Below are positions 25,975 through 37,049 of a DNA stretch of 64,000 nt, one piece after another. Under the pieces are notes generated by a model. That model did not search any database. It had not been told where the DNA came from and saw nothing but the letters and a program-made list of their open reading frames with translations. Position 1 is the stretch's first letter. Each line of letters opens with the position of its first letter. The translations under genes and the position numbers were made by a program. This stretch comes from Epiperipatus broadwayi (lineage: Eukaryota > Onychophora > Udeonychophora > Euonychophora > Peripatidae), in assembly GCA_028023455.1 (NCBI GenBank), contig JAQFVV010012497.1, positions 2,170,001 through 2,234,000 on the forward strand, read 5' to 3'.

Positions 25975-26200
25975 TAAAGATTTATGGATCATGGCCCAGT
26001 TCTGTCATTTCTAGTACTCAAATTTCTTATGAATTCCTTAGCAATAAAACAATCAATTATTTTGCCTTGGATGATTTAATATGGTGAAAGAATGAACGAC
26101 TCTGCAGCACAAGGTCCATGGATTGTGGCCCAATTGCATCATTTTTAGTGTAAATCAAACCCTTTATAATTTCCTAGGAAATAAATCATTCGATGATTTA
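25975..26200. repeat. interspersed CCCAAGCAATAAA repeat, two tandem units
   Basis: The first unit begins TTATGGATCATGGCCCAG near 25,980 and carries GAATTCCTTAGCAATAAA. The second begins CCATGGATTGTGGCCCAATT near 26,117 and carries TTTCCTAGGAAATAAA. The spacing is about 136 bases. This is the same family as at 18.6, 26.7, 42.3 and 58.3 kb. Confidence 0.6.
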
Positions 26201-26685
26201 TTGATTCATAGTAATGACATTTATTCATGAATATAATAAGTTAAATTTAAACAATGATTGATGTTCATAACATTTTGTAACTGTTCTTAAAAGGATATTA
26301 TTAAACTAAAAAGCAAGTACATGTAGTTATAAAATATTACATGGAAGATTTGATAGATGAATAGATTTTTCACATGAAAATGAACTATTTATTAAGTAAT
26401 ATCAAAATTTGCAGTTACAGTTGATTTTATTTTTATTTTTTTTAATAAAAAGAGCAAATGATGCATGCACCTTGACTATTTATAAATAAAAAGATAATGG
26501 TGCAAAAATAAATCTACTTAAAAAAAAAAAAACTAATCTGATAAACAGCTAATAAAATATTATCTTTATCTTAAAAGTCGTTTCAGAATAACAACAAAAA
26601 CAAAATATTGTTAAATTTGTTAATACACACGCACTCATATATATATATGTTCCTGTGTAGATAGGTGTAATAATGAAATATCAGA

Positions 26686-26800
26686 CTAAAACACAAGTTC
26701 CATGAATCGCGTCTCAATTATATCACTACTTCGAACTTTTTATGAACTCTAGTGATAAAACTATTCGATTATTTACAAACTATACAATCTGAGCCATTGG
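26686..26800. repeat. interspersed CCCAAGCAATAAA repeat, single diverged unit
   Basis: GTTCCATGAATCGCGTCTCA, TTTTTATGAACTCTAGTGAT and TTATTTACAAACTATACAAT line up with the other copies. The AATAAA is changed to GATAAAA. Confidence 0.45.
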
Positions 26801-27057
26801 GGAGGAGGGGTGGACTATTAATGTTTTGATTAACCACAAAGCTATTATGTCTTAGATAAAGTACATACTATATGGTTACGGGTTTTTTTTTTTTTTTGAT
26901 TCTCAGGCAAGAAATATTTTTAGGTCCATATCTATGAACTAGGGTCCTAAGCTTTGGTTGGTTACATGGTACATGTAAAATACATTGTAATGAAATAACC
27001 AGTAAAAATTAAATGCGAACAAATATTTGATTTAATAAGCTATTTCACCCAGAGATT

Positions 27058-27160
27058 TTGAAATAGCTGGATCCAAGTTTTGAGCCAAAATTATATATAT
27101 ATATAAAGCGAGAGTAGAATGTAACATATTGTGTATATATATATAAACGAAATTATACCT
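27058..27160. repeat. direct repeat R1, left copy (partner at 28,655-28,740)
   Basis: GGATCCAAGTTTTGAGCC, then a TA-rich run, then AGAGTAGAATGTAACATATTG and a TATATATA tract. The right copy has GGATCCACATTTTGAGCTG, AGAGTAGAAATCCACATG and TTGTATATATATTG in the same order. Together they flank the minus-strand LINE remnant, 1.6 kb apart. The following AAACGAAATTATACCTATG recurs at 38,431-38,455. Confidence 0.5.
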
Positions 27161-27389
27161 ATGAAAAACTATTGTGTAATATCACAATCCATTGCATTCT
27201 GATCTCTAACTTTCTTCTCTATAATACATCAACAAATCAACTTATTTCATTCCACAATTTAAAATTTCACCTCACCATCTATTTTAATCTCTTCCAGCAC
27301 TAATGTCCAGCCATTCTGTTTCTTTAATCCCTTCAATAATATCAGTGATATCTTATCCATGTATTTCATTTTCAATTTCTTCTTATTCT

Positions 27390-28050
27390 TAACATACATT
27401 TCTGTCTTAAAAGGCATACTTTCTGGTTATCCAATGTTGCTATTTCTGAAAAAAAAAAAAAAAATCATAATAAAGGGATTTTTTCCCCTTGTTGCTATTT
27501 CTGAAAAAAAAAAAAAAATCATAATAAAGGGATTTTTTCCCCTTAACCTCTGCAAAAGTCTATGTCCTATCTTACTTTTTTTTTTTTTTTTATCATCATA
27601 ATGAAATTTATTTATAACACTTTCGTCTTTAAATCATTTACTAATTGTTGCTTTAAAATCTCCCATGATAATTTTAAAATGTTATTTGGTCTGGTCAAAA
27701 ACATTTTCTACAACAGTATAAAAATTCTCCTTTATCACATTTGTTGAGCCATAAAGCTGAAATATTTGTATTTGGTATCTTTCATTAAAGTGAATAATTA
27801 ATATTGTCACTCTGTCTGATATATCATTAATCTGCACAATGTTGTTATTTCACTTTTTATTTATAATGAATCTCACTTTACTTGTATCTTTGTAATACGG
27901 AATATGCCCATTTTTAGAATCCATTCTCTTTTCACATTTTCTTCTAACTTCATAAGGTCCAATAATGCTCCATTAATATTAGATAGTTCTTCCAATTAGT
28001 GCAATCTTCCTTCATTTGGATAAGATTTGCAATTGTAAACAGCTCAATAA
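27390..28050 (-). pseudogene. non-LTR retrotransposon AP-endonuclease domain, decayed
   Basis: Read on the minus strand, several frames together follow the order of a LINE ORF2 apurinic/apyrimidinic-type endonuclease: an N-terminal helix (about 28,040-27,960), a GFIINKK-like strand, INDISDRVTILIIHFNERY near 27,840-27,790, an IFQLYG strand, and a piece like RLRGKNPFIMI near 27,540-27,480 where the family usually has a helix and a strand before a run of aromatic residues. Frameshifts and stops separate these pieces and the usual GDFN motif is not readable. The unit is long dead. A 55-base tandem duplication lies in it. No reverse transcriptase domain follows, so it is truncated at its 3' side. 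Confidence 0.6.
27436..27545. repeat. exact 55-base tandem duplication
   Basis: GTTGCTATTTCTG, a run of 15 A, and ATCATAATAAAGGG with a T/C tail occur twice in a row (27436-27490 and 27491-27545) with no difference that I can see. The identity within otherwise eroded DNA points to a recent duplication or to an assembly artefact around the A run. Confidence 0.8.
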
Positions 28051-28465
28051 AAGATCACCATCAACTAGTAGCCTTGGCCTGCAATCTGGGATTTGTCTGT
28101 CAATCACTGCTTTAGTTGACTATTTTATAATCACTTGGGATTAAGGTTCCATTATTTAGTCTTGTATATTATGATTGTAATTATCAATTTTAAAAAAAGT
28201 TATCATTCATACATACATTCACCCTATTGATATTTCAGTTAAGAACTATCAGAAATTGAGAAAAAAAAGGACCGTGTTCCTTCATCTTAAACACAGAAGT
28301 AAAAAAACCAAGAAACTCACTATGTTGTTCCTGTGATATATATACATATATGAAGAGATATATGAATGTTATTAATAATGACAATATATATTATATTAAA
28401 GAAATACCCTTATTAAGACAATCAAGCCAGTTACTCAATGCTTTAATAGATTTAGGAATGTAGAT

Positions 28466-28610
28466 GATAACAATCAACCCTTAAGCTATCAACAATCTCA
28501 ATCTGGTAGTCAAGGCAACTTCCTTTAACAATAAATGAGATATCATCTTTATTATTAAAGATTGCCTTGACTACAGGTTGAGATTGTTGCTAGCTTAAGG
28601 ATTGTTATCA
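28466..28610. repeat. hairpin element, ~50-base arms
   Basis: The left arm (28466-28518) TGATAACAATCAACCC...AGTCAAGGCAA is the near complement of the right arm (28562-28610) TTGCCTTGACTACAGG...GATTGTTATCA. The 43-base loop is AT-rich. Short foldback element, no coding capacity and no clear target duplication. Confidence 0.7.
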
Positions 28611-28654
28611 TATATACATTTAATAGAATAAGATCATATGTGAGAAAATTTAAA

Positions 28655-28740
28655 TAATTGGATCCACATTTTGAGCTGAAATTGTTAAATATAAAAAAGG
28701 TCAGAGTAGAAATCCACATGTTGTATATATATTGTAATTG
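28655..28740. repeat. direct repeat R1, right copy
   Basis: Partner of the block at 27,058-27,160: GGATCCACATTTTGAGCTG, AGAGTAGAAATCCACATG and a TTGTATATATATTG tail in the same order and orientation. Confidence 0.5.
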
Positions 28741-28998
28741 TTAGCTTTGCCAGTGAAGCTAAACTTACAGCTATCTAATTGATCTAAGTATGAAAAAAAA
28801 ATTTTTTTCCAATAAATTAATTTTATTGCAAGTTAATTTCATCAGGGTTAAATGCTAAGTAATTTTGTTAAATCATTCTAATAACTTTTATAAGACTTAA
28901 TTATTTTTAAAAACATTTTAAATATTTTTATTGCATTGGTTTGAACCCATCTGTAGTTACAAGTGACCTCCAATTATTTAAATTAGGGATATATTCCC

Positions 28999-29425
28999 CT
29001 CTATAATAAAAAGTTAATATTGAAAGCTATTAAAAGCCAAAGTTATTTTCATTTAGCTTTTAGTGTATTAAAATTCAATGTTTAACTTAAACTGTAATAA
29101 TAGCAAAGTTTCCATCTTTAATATTAGGTATTATTGTTTAATTTGCTTGCTTATAGAAAAGCATTTCTATTTAAGTTATTTATTAATAAAAGTATGTTTT
29201 ATTCATTCTCTATAATAAGTTAATGTTGAAAGCTCTTAAAAGCTAAAGTTATTTTCATATAACTTCTAGTATATTAAAATTCAATGTTTAAACTTAAACT
29301 GTAATAATAGCTTAAGTTTACATCTTTAATGTTATTATTATTTAATTTTCTTGCTTATAGGAAAACATTTCTATTGAAGTTATTTCTTAATAAATTATGC
29401 TTTATTCATGCTAATCAACTTAAAG
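28999..29425. repeat. 219-base tandem duplication, two units
   Basis: CTCTATAATAAAAAGTTAAT begins unit 1 at 28,999 and CTCTATAATAAGTTAATG begins unit 2 at 29,218. Shared downstream segments include GAAAGCT, AAAAGC, AAAGTTATTTTCAT, ATTAAAATTCAATGTTTAA, CTTAAACTGTAATAATAGC and GCTTATAG. The copies differ by roughly one base in ten, so the duplication is old. Confidence 0.75.
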
Positions 29426-29430
29426 ATTAA

Positions 29431-30595
29431 GTCAGGAAAATAAAGTTAAGCTATGTTAATTTATTATTATTAAAAGTTATTAGTTTTCAATTAAAGGAAA
29501 CTTTAGATAATAAATGTGACTGTGCTTGTATTTTAATTTGTTTTCACTTCCTTGTTCATAATTTTTAAATATTATACTTAAACATCTTTAATTAAAAACA
29601 ATAAAAAATATTCTGGAGAACTTCTCATTTATTTAATAAGGTATAAAATTGTTATAAAGAAGAATGTAAATTAATTTTATTTAAAACAATATATTTGTTA
29701 GATATTTTATTTTATTTTAATAATTTTTGGTTTCATAAATAATCATCTTAATTAAAATATTTTAATTAGTCTAGACAGTATGCAAATGAGTTTCTATTTT
29801 TAGCTTTGTTTTGGATACTAAATCAAGTTTTAAACTTTAATATAGGAGATCAAGCGAAAGTGATTTAAAAATGTCAATTTCATTCAGTAAAATCAATCAC
29901 ATGATTGGGGATATAAAAGCACATGGCAAGGAGAGAAAAACTTGTTTCATTTCTTTTCTATTTTTTTTCCAGAGTTAATCATTTCTAATAATTATAAGTT
30001 TAATTATTTTGAATTAATTTTATTTTGTTAAAGCGATGTATCCTTAAATAAGTTCTAATTCAGGTTCTAAAACTTTAAGCTAAGTCTATTGAGAAGTCCA
30101 AAATCTACATTATTAAAAAAAAAGGAAAAACATGATGGAAAGTTTAAATAGTTATTTTTCTACAACTACTGAATTATTTTTATGCAGAATTATAATGTAA
30201 TGGAAATTTTCTATGACTTTATCTCACTAATGTAAAAACTTGTATTGATTACCAATTTATCTATTTACAATAAACTTTATTATTGATCTACTATTCCTTG
30301 GCCCACAATATTAAAAATGTTAGAGACTTATGTTTTTCAATTCTTATAATGGTTCCTAATATTTTCAATGAATTTGCTTAAAAATTTTAAAAAATGCTGA
30401 AAGAGTAATAAATTGATCAAAAGACAGATATTTTATCTCCAACATCTCTTTGAAATATATTTATTTCAATATTATTATATTTTAAACAATAGCTTTTCTC
30501 CAGGCTAATTCATTTTATAGTAGAATCTATGTAATAGTTTTGAAATGACATTTTAATTACTTATCATAATTATTTATTTATTATCTTTGTTGCAG
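29431..30595. other. AT-rich DNA before the candidate exon
   Basis: No recognisable gene or repeat; consistent with intron sequence. Confidence 0.4.
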
Positions 30596-30667
30596 AGTGA
30601 CACATTCACTCATGAACATTTAAACCTATGTTTAACACAGGTTAGAGATAGGAAAAATATCTCCCAG
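30596..30667 (+). CDS. candidate internal coding exon, product unknown
   Basis: A textbook 3' splice site (TATCTTTGTTGCAG, ending 30595) is followed by 24 open codons, the first 15 reading SDTFTHEHLNLCLTQ. Two donors are possible: ACACAG|GTTAGA at 30640/30641 and CCCAG|GTCTGT at 30667/30668. Both keep the exon a multiple of three and start and end at codon boundaries (phase 0), as does the candidate first exon at 2883-2969. The other two plus frames contain stops, and GC is higher than in flanking DNA. The peptide has no membrane segment or motif that I know. It could be a small alternative exon of a plus-strand gene. Chance cannot be excluded at this length. Confidence 0.4.
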
Positions 30668-31250
30668 GTCTGTAAAAATGGAAATTATTAATTTATTCCT
30701 TCATTTGGAAGCTTATTGCTTAAGTACTTAAGTTTGAAAAGTAATATTATATCATTGTAATTGATTTATTACTTAAACATTCATTGTTATCATTATGTAA
30801 CTATGTCTGAACAAAATAATTTAAATAGTCATACCTATATTATAAAAGAAATACAAAATGCTTTACTGAATTATTATTCAAGTTATTATACAATTAACTT
30901 TTAATTATAAACCCACTTTACATATGATTTGTTATTATTAATGCTATAGTTATAAATTTTAAACTTTACTCTCTAAGAAAACCTACTTTGTCTTTAAATA
31001 ATATTTTCTACTAGACATCATTATTAAATTATATTTTCCTATGGAAGAATGTAAAGGTAACATAATGTTATACCAGAAATTGCCAATGCCATAAGGAAAA
31101 AATATTTTCATGAAACTGAATGTCCATTAATATGTCTATGTGCTTAAGTTCTCAGCAAATCTTTTGCTTATAGAAATATTTTTGAATGCTGTACATCGTT
31201 TTAAATTTGCTGTATTTTCAACAAATGGAGAAAATTTTATACATTTTCAG

Positions 31251-31295
31251 AACTCTATCCTGATGAATAGTGAACCTTCCAGGATGGACATTTAA
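31251..31295 (+). CDS. candidate terminal coding exon, product unknown
   Basis: The acceptor TTATACATTTTCAG ends at 31250. The next 14 codons read NSILMNSEPSRMDI and stop at TAA (31293-31295), after which the sequence becomes ordinary AT-rich DNA. The exon starts in phase 0, so it can follow the candidate exon ending at 30667 (or 30640) without a frame break. No AATAAA follows closely, so the poly(A) site is not identified. Weak evidence taken alone; the phase match to the exon 580 bases upstream raises it slightly. Confidence 0.3.
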   Translation, partial: NSILMNSEPSRMDI

Positions 31296-32594
31296 TTATT
31301 TAAATTTTGATAAACTAGGTATAATTTTAAATTCTAATTTTATGCTTTTGTAATTTACTATATATTTTATTTATTTATATTATGCACTTGTGTCTAATAT
31401 ATTTTTATGCATTATTTATCAACTATAATAGCCAAAAGTTCACAAAATATTTGCTACTTATAATACTCTATCATTTTAAAATATTGCTTTGTCCCCTATT
31501 GTGAGTAATTTATCTATTTAAATGAATATGTTTACGCTTAACCAATGAAGATATATATTCTTATTTTATTGTTTACTTTGGGCCATGTTTTATTAGGCCA
31601 AATAATTTCATCAGTTTTATACATCAGTCAATAATTATATTTGTTTAGATGTAGCATTAGTCTCTTTTTCTTGTTTTATTGTTTACATTTATCTTGCCAT
31701 TATATTTTTTAAGAGATAATAGCTTTATCACTCTCTTGTGGGTATTTATTTTGCTAGCATATATTTTTATAGATTGTACTTGGTCGCTCTCTTGTTATAG
31801 TAATTTTCCATGAGTGATATTTATAATGCTTCATATTTAGCATAAATGTTTTATTTAAGACTACCCCTATTGTTCCTAATATTTTTAATGGTCCATTCTC
31901 ATTTTCCCTATATGTTCAAAGACAAAAGTTCTAGCATATTTGTTTGCCCTCAAAATGTAGGTGCTCCCTTTGAATTCATAACATCATTAAGTTCATTGTC
32001 TTATATATATATATTTTTCTCTCAAATTTATTATATCATATACTTTGTATAGGGCCAAGTGTAATGCACCATCATGACTTTATTGTTTTGGCAATTGATA
32101 TTATTTATGTTTGAAGATCTTTTCTTCAGTTGAACTCATGAATATTATGAGTATAGGTTAGGGATAGTTCTGATGTGTAGATCTGTCTTGCTGTCTTTGC
32201 CAGTATTGCAGAACATAAAACCGATAATTATTTATTTAAAAATTTTAAATTGTATTTATAGGCCTGTATTGGTAAGACATGCTTAGTATTTAAATGTATT
32301 TATTGTCGGGACAATATCATAGTATGATTATTATGCAAATATTTAGAATTTCTCATGATAATGCCCACATTTAATAAAAAACATTTATCAGTCAGACAAA
32401 TTCACAATAGTCAATGAACATTTAATTTGTAAATTTATTTATTTACTATCATAAGCTGTAAACTTCTGGAATTTATTTCTCCTATGCAGTAAAGTTGTAT
32501 GTCATAGTGATTGAATAGTTTAATTTGAAGATTGTAAATTTCCAAAATTGTTGCTTATTTGATTGTCCTAATTGTTTAAATAAATGTTATATTT
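31296..32594. other. AT-rich DNA, nothing recognised
   Basis: The 68-codon frame at 31,846-32,052 is hydrophobic and low-complexity and has no context. No repeat arms seen. Confidence 0.45.
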
Positions 32595-32622
32595 GGTTGT
32601 TTTCTATTCCCTGGTGTTAGCC
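32595..32622. repeat. 28-base inverted repeat, left copy (partner 37,262-37,289)
   Basis: GGTTGTTTTCTATTCCCTGG followed by TGTTAGCC is present here on the plus strand and as its exact complement at 37,262-37,289, 4.65 kb away. The flanks are similar for a few more bases outward (TATA-rich). The two may be ends of one repeat family in opposite orientation, or terminal repeats of a larger composite. Confidence 0.7.
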
Positions 32623-32785
32623 ATTTGATGGCATTGATGCTAATCAAAAACACATACATATTACGATTCTGGGCCAGGCCTGGGATTCTATCTACATAAA
32701 TATCGGCTTTTTTAGTTTTTGTAATAGGAAATTAGAGGAACTAACAGTAAATAATATTACTATTTTTAAATAAAATAATTTAGAA

Positions 32786-33545
32786 ATTCACATTAAATTT
32801 AAAAATGATACCCGAATAATTGACGCTTTTTGGACAGTAATTAGTCATAAAATGGGTTGTTTTTGTTTGTGTGTATCAGTCAAAAGTTATGGGATTTTTT
32901 AAATTGAAAATAAGACGCAATTATACATTTTTTTTTCAATTTACACAAAATTGCTACATTCACGCTAAATTTACAAACGATACCCGACTAATTTGCTTTT
33001 TTTTTTGTTTTTGGTCAGTAATTAATCAGAAAGTGGGTTATTTTTGTTAGTGTGTATATATAAAGAGTACCGTTCTTGAAATACTACATTTCAAAATGAT
33101 ACCCAACTATGTTGCTTTTTTTTTTTTTTGGACAGTAATGAATCAGAAAGTGGATTGTTTTTATTAGTGTGTAGATTTTATCAAAAGCCGTAATATTATT
33201 GAAATACTAAATTTAAAAATGATACCTACAAATAACTTTTTTTGCGTATTGACAGTAATTAATCAGAAAGTGGGTTTTATTTTCTTTGTGTGTATATATA
33301 AAAAGTTACGATCTTTTTTTTCAATCGAAAATATTACGCAATTCTACATGATTCAATTTACCCACAACATTGAAAAAATTCACACTTTAATTTTAAAATG
33401 ATACCCACCAACTAATTTGCTTTTTTTTTGGGGGGGGGGGGACAACAGTAATTAATCAGAAAGTGGTTTCTTTTTGTTAGTGTGTCTATATAAAAAGGTA
33501 CTGTTATTTAAGTACTAAATTTAAAAATGATAACTGACTGGGTTG
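32786..33545. repeat. minisatellite of alternating long and short units
   Basis: Five units share ATGATACCCRACTAATTTGC, a T run, GGACAGTAATTAATCAGAAA, GTGGGTT and TTAGTGTGTATATATAAA. The CAGTAA marker lies at 32835, 33016, 33133, 33253 and 33446, giving steps of 181, 117, 120 and 193 bases. The long units contain an extra ~70-base segment (ATTGAAAATA...ACGCAATT...CAATTTACACAAAATTG) that the short ones lack. The last unit carries the T9-G12 run at 33430-33441. Confidence 0.85.
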
Positions 33546-33562
33546 TTTTTGCTTGTGCATAT

Positions 33563-33597
33563 TGAAATGGTAAATCTGATTCAGATTTGCCATTTCA
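33563..33597. repeat. 17-base-arm palindrome
   Basis: TGAAATGGTAAATCTGA, one T, then TCAGATTTGCCATTTCA. The arms pair fully except for one G-T position. The spacer is a single base. It lies immediately after the minisatellite and could be a cruciform site or a relic of a hairpin element. Confidence 0.8.
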
Positions 33598-33844
33598 CAG
33601 TCTGACCCACCTAATTATTTATTTTACTAACATTTGCTTTTTTTTTATTATTCTAAAAAAACATTTTTTAATCATTTTTAACTATCTGCAATAAATCCTA
33701 TAATTTATTTTGGATCATAATTGTACTAACACTTATTCTATTTTATTATTAAAAGAAAAAAATTCAAATAATTAACTTTGAATTTTTTATATATTTTAAA
33801 TATACTGTATATGTTTAAAATGCTTTATTTTAGTTCAAGAATCC

Positions 33845-34055
33845 AAGATGGCCTTTTTGAAAAGATTTGTACCTCGATAAGAAGTTAAAAATAAATGTTT
33901 AAATTAAAAGCATTGATAAATTACCAAAATCCATTCACTGTGGAATCTCCATTAATTAGTAGAGATTCTACATTGTTATCTAAATTAAAACCTAACATAA
34001 AATTATATTGAAATATATTGATCCTTATCAAGGTACAAACTTTCTAAAATTAGAA
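33845..34055. repeat. diverged foldback element
   Basis: TTTGAAAAGATTTGTACCTC and GATAAG (33,855-33,882) are mirrored by CTTATCAAGGTACAAACTTTC at 34,024-34,044. A second inner inverted pair, TGGAATCTCC and GAGATTCTACA, sits in the centre. The arms are diverged. A short plus frame overlapping the left arm (SRIQDGLFEKICTSIR) after TTTATTTTAG is probably fortuitous. Confidence 0.5.
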
Positions 34056-34084
34056 TAAAAACCAATTTCTATTGTTTTCTAAAG

Positions 34085-34331
34085 GACCACCTGAGGCAGC
34101 AAGAAGTAATAAATAGTGGCCCTTTTTGGACAGAGTGACTAGTGACCAGACAGAGATAAGAGTTGTAGAAAGCACGCTATGATGATCGAGGAGTAAAACA
34201 GGGTAAATCGCTGCCCTTTCCTTCCTGAGACCTGAAATCTTCCTATATGTTGCTGCCAGAACCTGCCTTCAAATGCCACCAGCCATCAAGGTTCGCCCAT
34301 GAACTCGATCGATTGTACTGGGGAACTCCAG
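34085..34331 (+). other. candidate exon with sharp GC boundaries (non-coding, terminal or 5' UTR)
   Basis: A well-formed acceptor (CTATTGTTTTCTAAAG, ending 34084) and a donor (CTCCAG|GTAAAT, 34331/34332) bound a 247-base block of much higher GC than its surroundings, as expected of a real exon. From the acceptor a phase-0 frame gives DHLRQQEVINSGPFWTE and then a stop at 34136-34138, so in that frame it would be a terminal or stop-introducing exon. A second frame opens at an ATG at 34247 and runs 28 codons (starting MLLPEPAFKCHQPS) through the donor, so it could instead be a 5' UTR exon with the start codon, or part of a long non-coding RNA. I cannot decide among these. Confidence 0.4.
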
Positions 34332-36752
34332 GTAAATGCCGAAGAGCTTAAATCCTGTCGTCAAGATTTAAAAAATTATTATCAGAATCTAAATGTAATT
34401 TCGTAAGGCTTAAAAAATGTCAAAAGTTAATGTTTATTAAGAATTTTTTTTTTAACTGTCTCTTTAACCTGTTCTTTTAAATTATTTATAATGTTTTTCC
34501 TTTTAATAACTCAAGCTCACAATAATTTTCTAATATTTTTAATTGTTAAATATGAAAATATTTATTTGTTTTGCTTATTAATTAAAGTATGAGATTTCAT
34601 GCTTTGATTTTTTTTATTTTGACAAACTTCACTCGCAGGGGTCCAAAGAGCGTAGTTTGCTAAGAGAGCAAATTATGTTTTATTAGGGAAAGGGAATTTT
34701 TAACAAAGAACGATTTGATTTTAAAAGTAAAGTAAGTTGATCTATTTTCGCGAGTGAGGTTATGTCGAATATATATATTTCTAAACCAATCTACCGTAAT
34801 TTCAAATAAATTTATTATAGATTTCCCAGAATGAGATTCTATTATTTTATATTTCTGTAATTCAAAATAGAATAAAATATGCTATAGATTTTTGACCTAG
34901 TAACAGCGCCGCTGGATAGCATCAGTTAATTATCATGCCTTTTTTTTTAAGTTAGGAAAGAGGGAAGGGGGGATTTTTTCGAGAATTAAATTCCCTTATT
35001 TCTACATGTATGTTTTTTTCTTGTAGGTTAAATATTTATATAAAGTAGTTGTTTACGCAGGTTGTTCTCTATGCAGTATTAGATCATTTTAGGGCTATTT
35101 AATTATAATTCGTTCCTATTTAATAATTATAATATCTCGGGTTAATAAAGAATGCTTGGAGTCTCATGAACAGACCTAAAACGGTCATAGATTTTGTGAT
35201 TTGGAGTTAGCTTCCGTTCTTCGCATACACCTGTGAAACGGACAGCATGTTTGAGATAGAGTTGGTTTGTCAGCAGAATTCGTAGTGGCGAATATGAGGG
35301 CTCTCCGTAAGTCCTATCTCCTATCGATATATGGACATGACATGTGGACGTATCGATTTCCCTTTGTATTCTTCGTAGGAAAGGCATATGAGTGTCCGTA
35401 TTCTGGCTCGTATTTTCTTATTTACGTTTCTTCTCTCCTGTGCATTCGTATATTTATTAACCCGACATTGTTTTGCTTTTATTTTGCCTATCTAATATGT
35501 AAGTCATAGGGAAATGATTCTACTGAAAGGATCTTTGACCTGAGTAATCGATTCTTTTGTTCGTTTGCGTAATTAGTTAAAATCATTTGGTTTTGGCTAA
35601 TTCACGTTATATAATTTTTATAGGTTTGATTTTAGTTGTAAGTCCAATTAAAGTGGCTTGTTTGCTTGATAATTAATTGATAGATTTTTTTATTATAACC
35701 GCTTACAGTTTTAAAGTTATTTATAAGCTATGCCAGCAAGGTCCATTAATGTCATAAAACATTAGTTATTGAAAATCCAAATTATTAATTTTATAAAGGG
35801 AAATGAAATCAATTTTTTTTCTGTTAGTGGAGTAAGACGTCAAGTTAGTCTTATAATCGTGTGTTTAATTCATATCTTTTTCAATAAGAATGTCTTTTTT
35901 TAAAATCTTATATAAAGAATTCATTCAAATAGTCATTCTTATATATGCGCGTTAGGCAGATGTTTAAACCTACCGCTATATTACAAGATTGTAATAAATG
36001 TGCACAGGGAATTTTGAAATTCGTGGTCATTTAAGTATAAAATATTTTTTGCTATTTTAAAAGGGAGAATAAATGTAAACAAAAGTAAAGATGTATAAAC
36101 TTCATAAAATAAATTGTACAAACTCAATAATGTCAATGCTGACCGCTAATATAAATAAATTCGTCATGAAATCATATAATTATGAAGTTAATTTAAAAAT
36201 TGTATTTTTTTTTTTTTTTTTGAGCTTGAGTTTAAACTAATGTAAAATAATTAATGTAGAATGTCTAATGATTTTATATATATATATAACTAAAACAAAC
36301 TTCCAGTGTTCTCGAATCATTTTATTTACTTTTATTTTAAGTAAATTTTGATTTTTAAATATACCTATCAACCAATCACCCAAGTTCTCATTTAAATATA
36401 ATAAAATCGAATCTCATGCTTTAAGACCCAGCTGCCGGCACAGTGAAAATAAAGAAATTCGATTGTATTGTCGAGAAAGGCTATTGATTAGATCTTTGAC
36501 CTGGGGATATAGGTAAATAGGGCAGAATTCATGATGTACCTGATTTATATATCTTGTACATGGTCGGACTCGAGGTACTTTACCTGTATTCAGGGTTTTG
36601 TTAGATCAATGTGTGTTTTTCGACCGGTACAATATATATATACATCAAAAATGACTTGTCACGGACAAATTCTCGTGAAAATGTTATTTTCACGTGATCC
36701 TTGAAATTTTTGCCATTCCACACCCTTAAAAGCAATTTTTGAGGGATACCCA
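34332..36752. other. CpG-richer unique DNA, no supported gene
   Basis: CG dinucleotides are scattered throughout (for example 34,620-34,770, 35,140-35,420 and 36,470-36,640), unlike the flanking tens of kilobases. Open frames at 35,142-35,387 (-) and 35,267-35,509 (+) overlap and neither has start context; a donor-like CTCTCC|GTAAGT lies at 35,307/35,308. This may be a regulatory or promoter-proximal region of the gene to which the exon at 34.1 kb belongs. Confidence 0.35.
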
Positions 36753-36940
36753 TTTGTAATGGAACCTTCAGGACATTATTAATAAAGTTACAACATAACA
36801 GTAGGTTAGAGCACTTGGAAAAAAATTACCTTTTCCATATGTCATAGCATCATCCGGAAGGCGAACCCACAACCATTTGCAACCAACTACTTGCTTGCAA
36901 GGTGGCTGTGATGACCTCTCGGCTAACAACCTTTGTAATG
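36753..36940 (-). mobile_element. tRNA-derived SINE with 9-base TSD
   Basis: On the minus strand the element starts with a leucine-tRNA-like head: A box TTAGCCGAGAGGTC, then B box GTGGGTTCGCCTTCC about 60 bases on. A body of about 90 bases follows (GATGATGCTATGACATATGG...). The 9 bases TTTGTAATG (plus-strand spelling) flank it at 36753-36761 and 36932-36940, so the inserted unit is 170 bases. It lacks a long poly(A) tail. A related head is at 59,548-59,634. Confidence 0.65.
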
Positions 36941-37049
36941 AAATTTTAAATAATTATGACAGGCTAGCACTCTCACACCAAATTATAGAGAAAATAGACA
37001 TGCTAGTGTTACGGTAAAGTTAATAACACAACCAACTATGGCAGCCAGT

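Noticed and set aside
32786-33545. CRISPR-like array
   Set aside because: Units are long, diverged and lack unique spacers between constant repeats; the DNA is eukaryotic.
35142-35509. Overlapping plus and minus frames of ~80 codons as genes
   Set aside because: They overlap on opposite strands, neither has an ATG with context or splice sites on both sides, and CG content alone does not make them coding.
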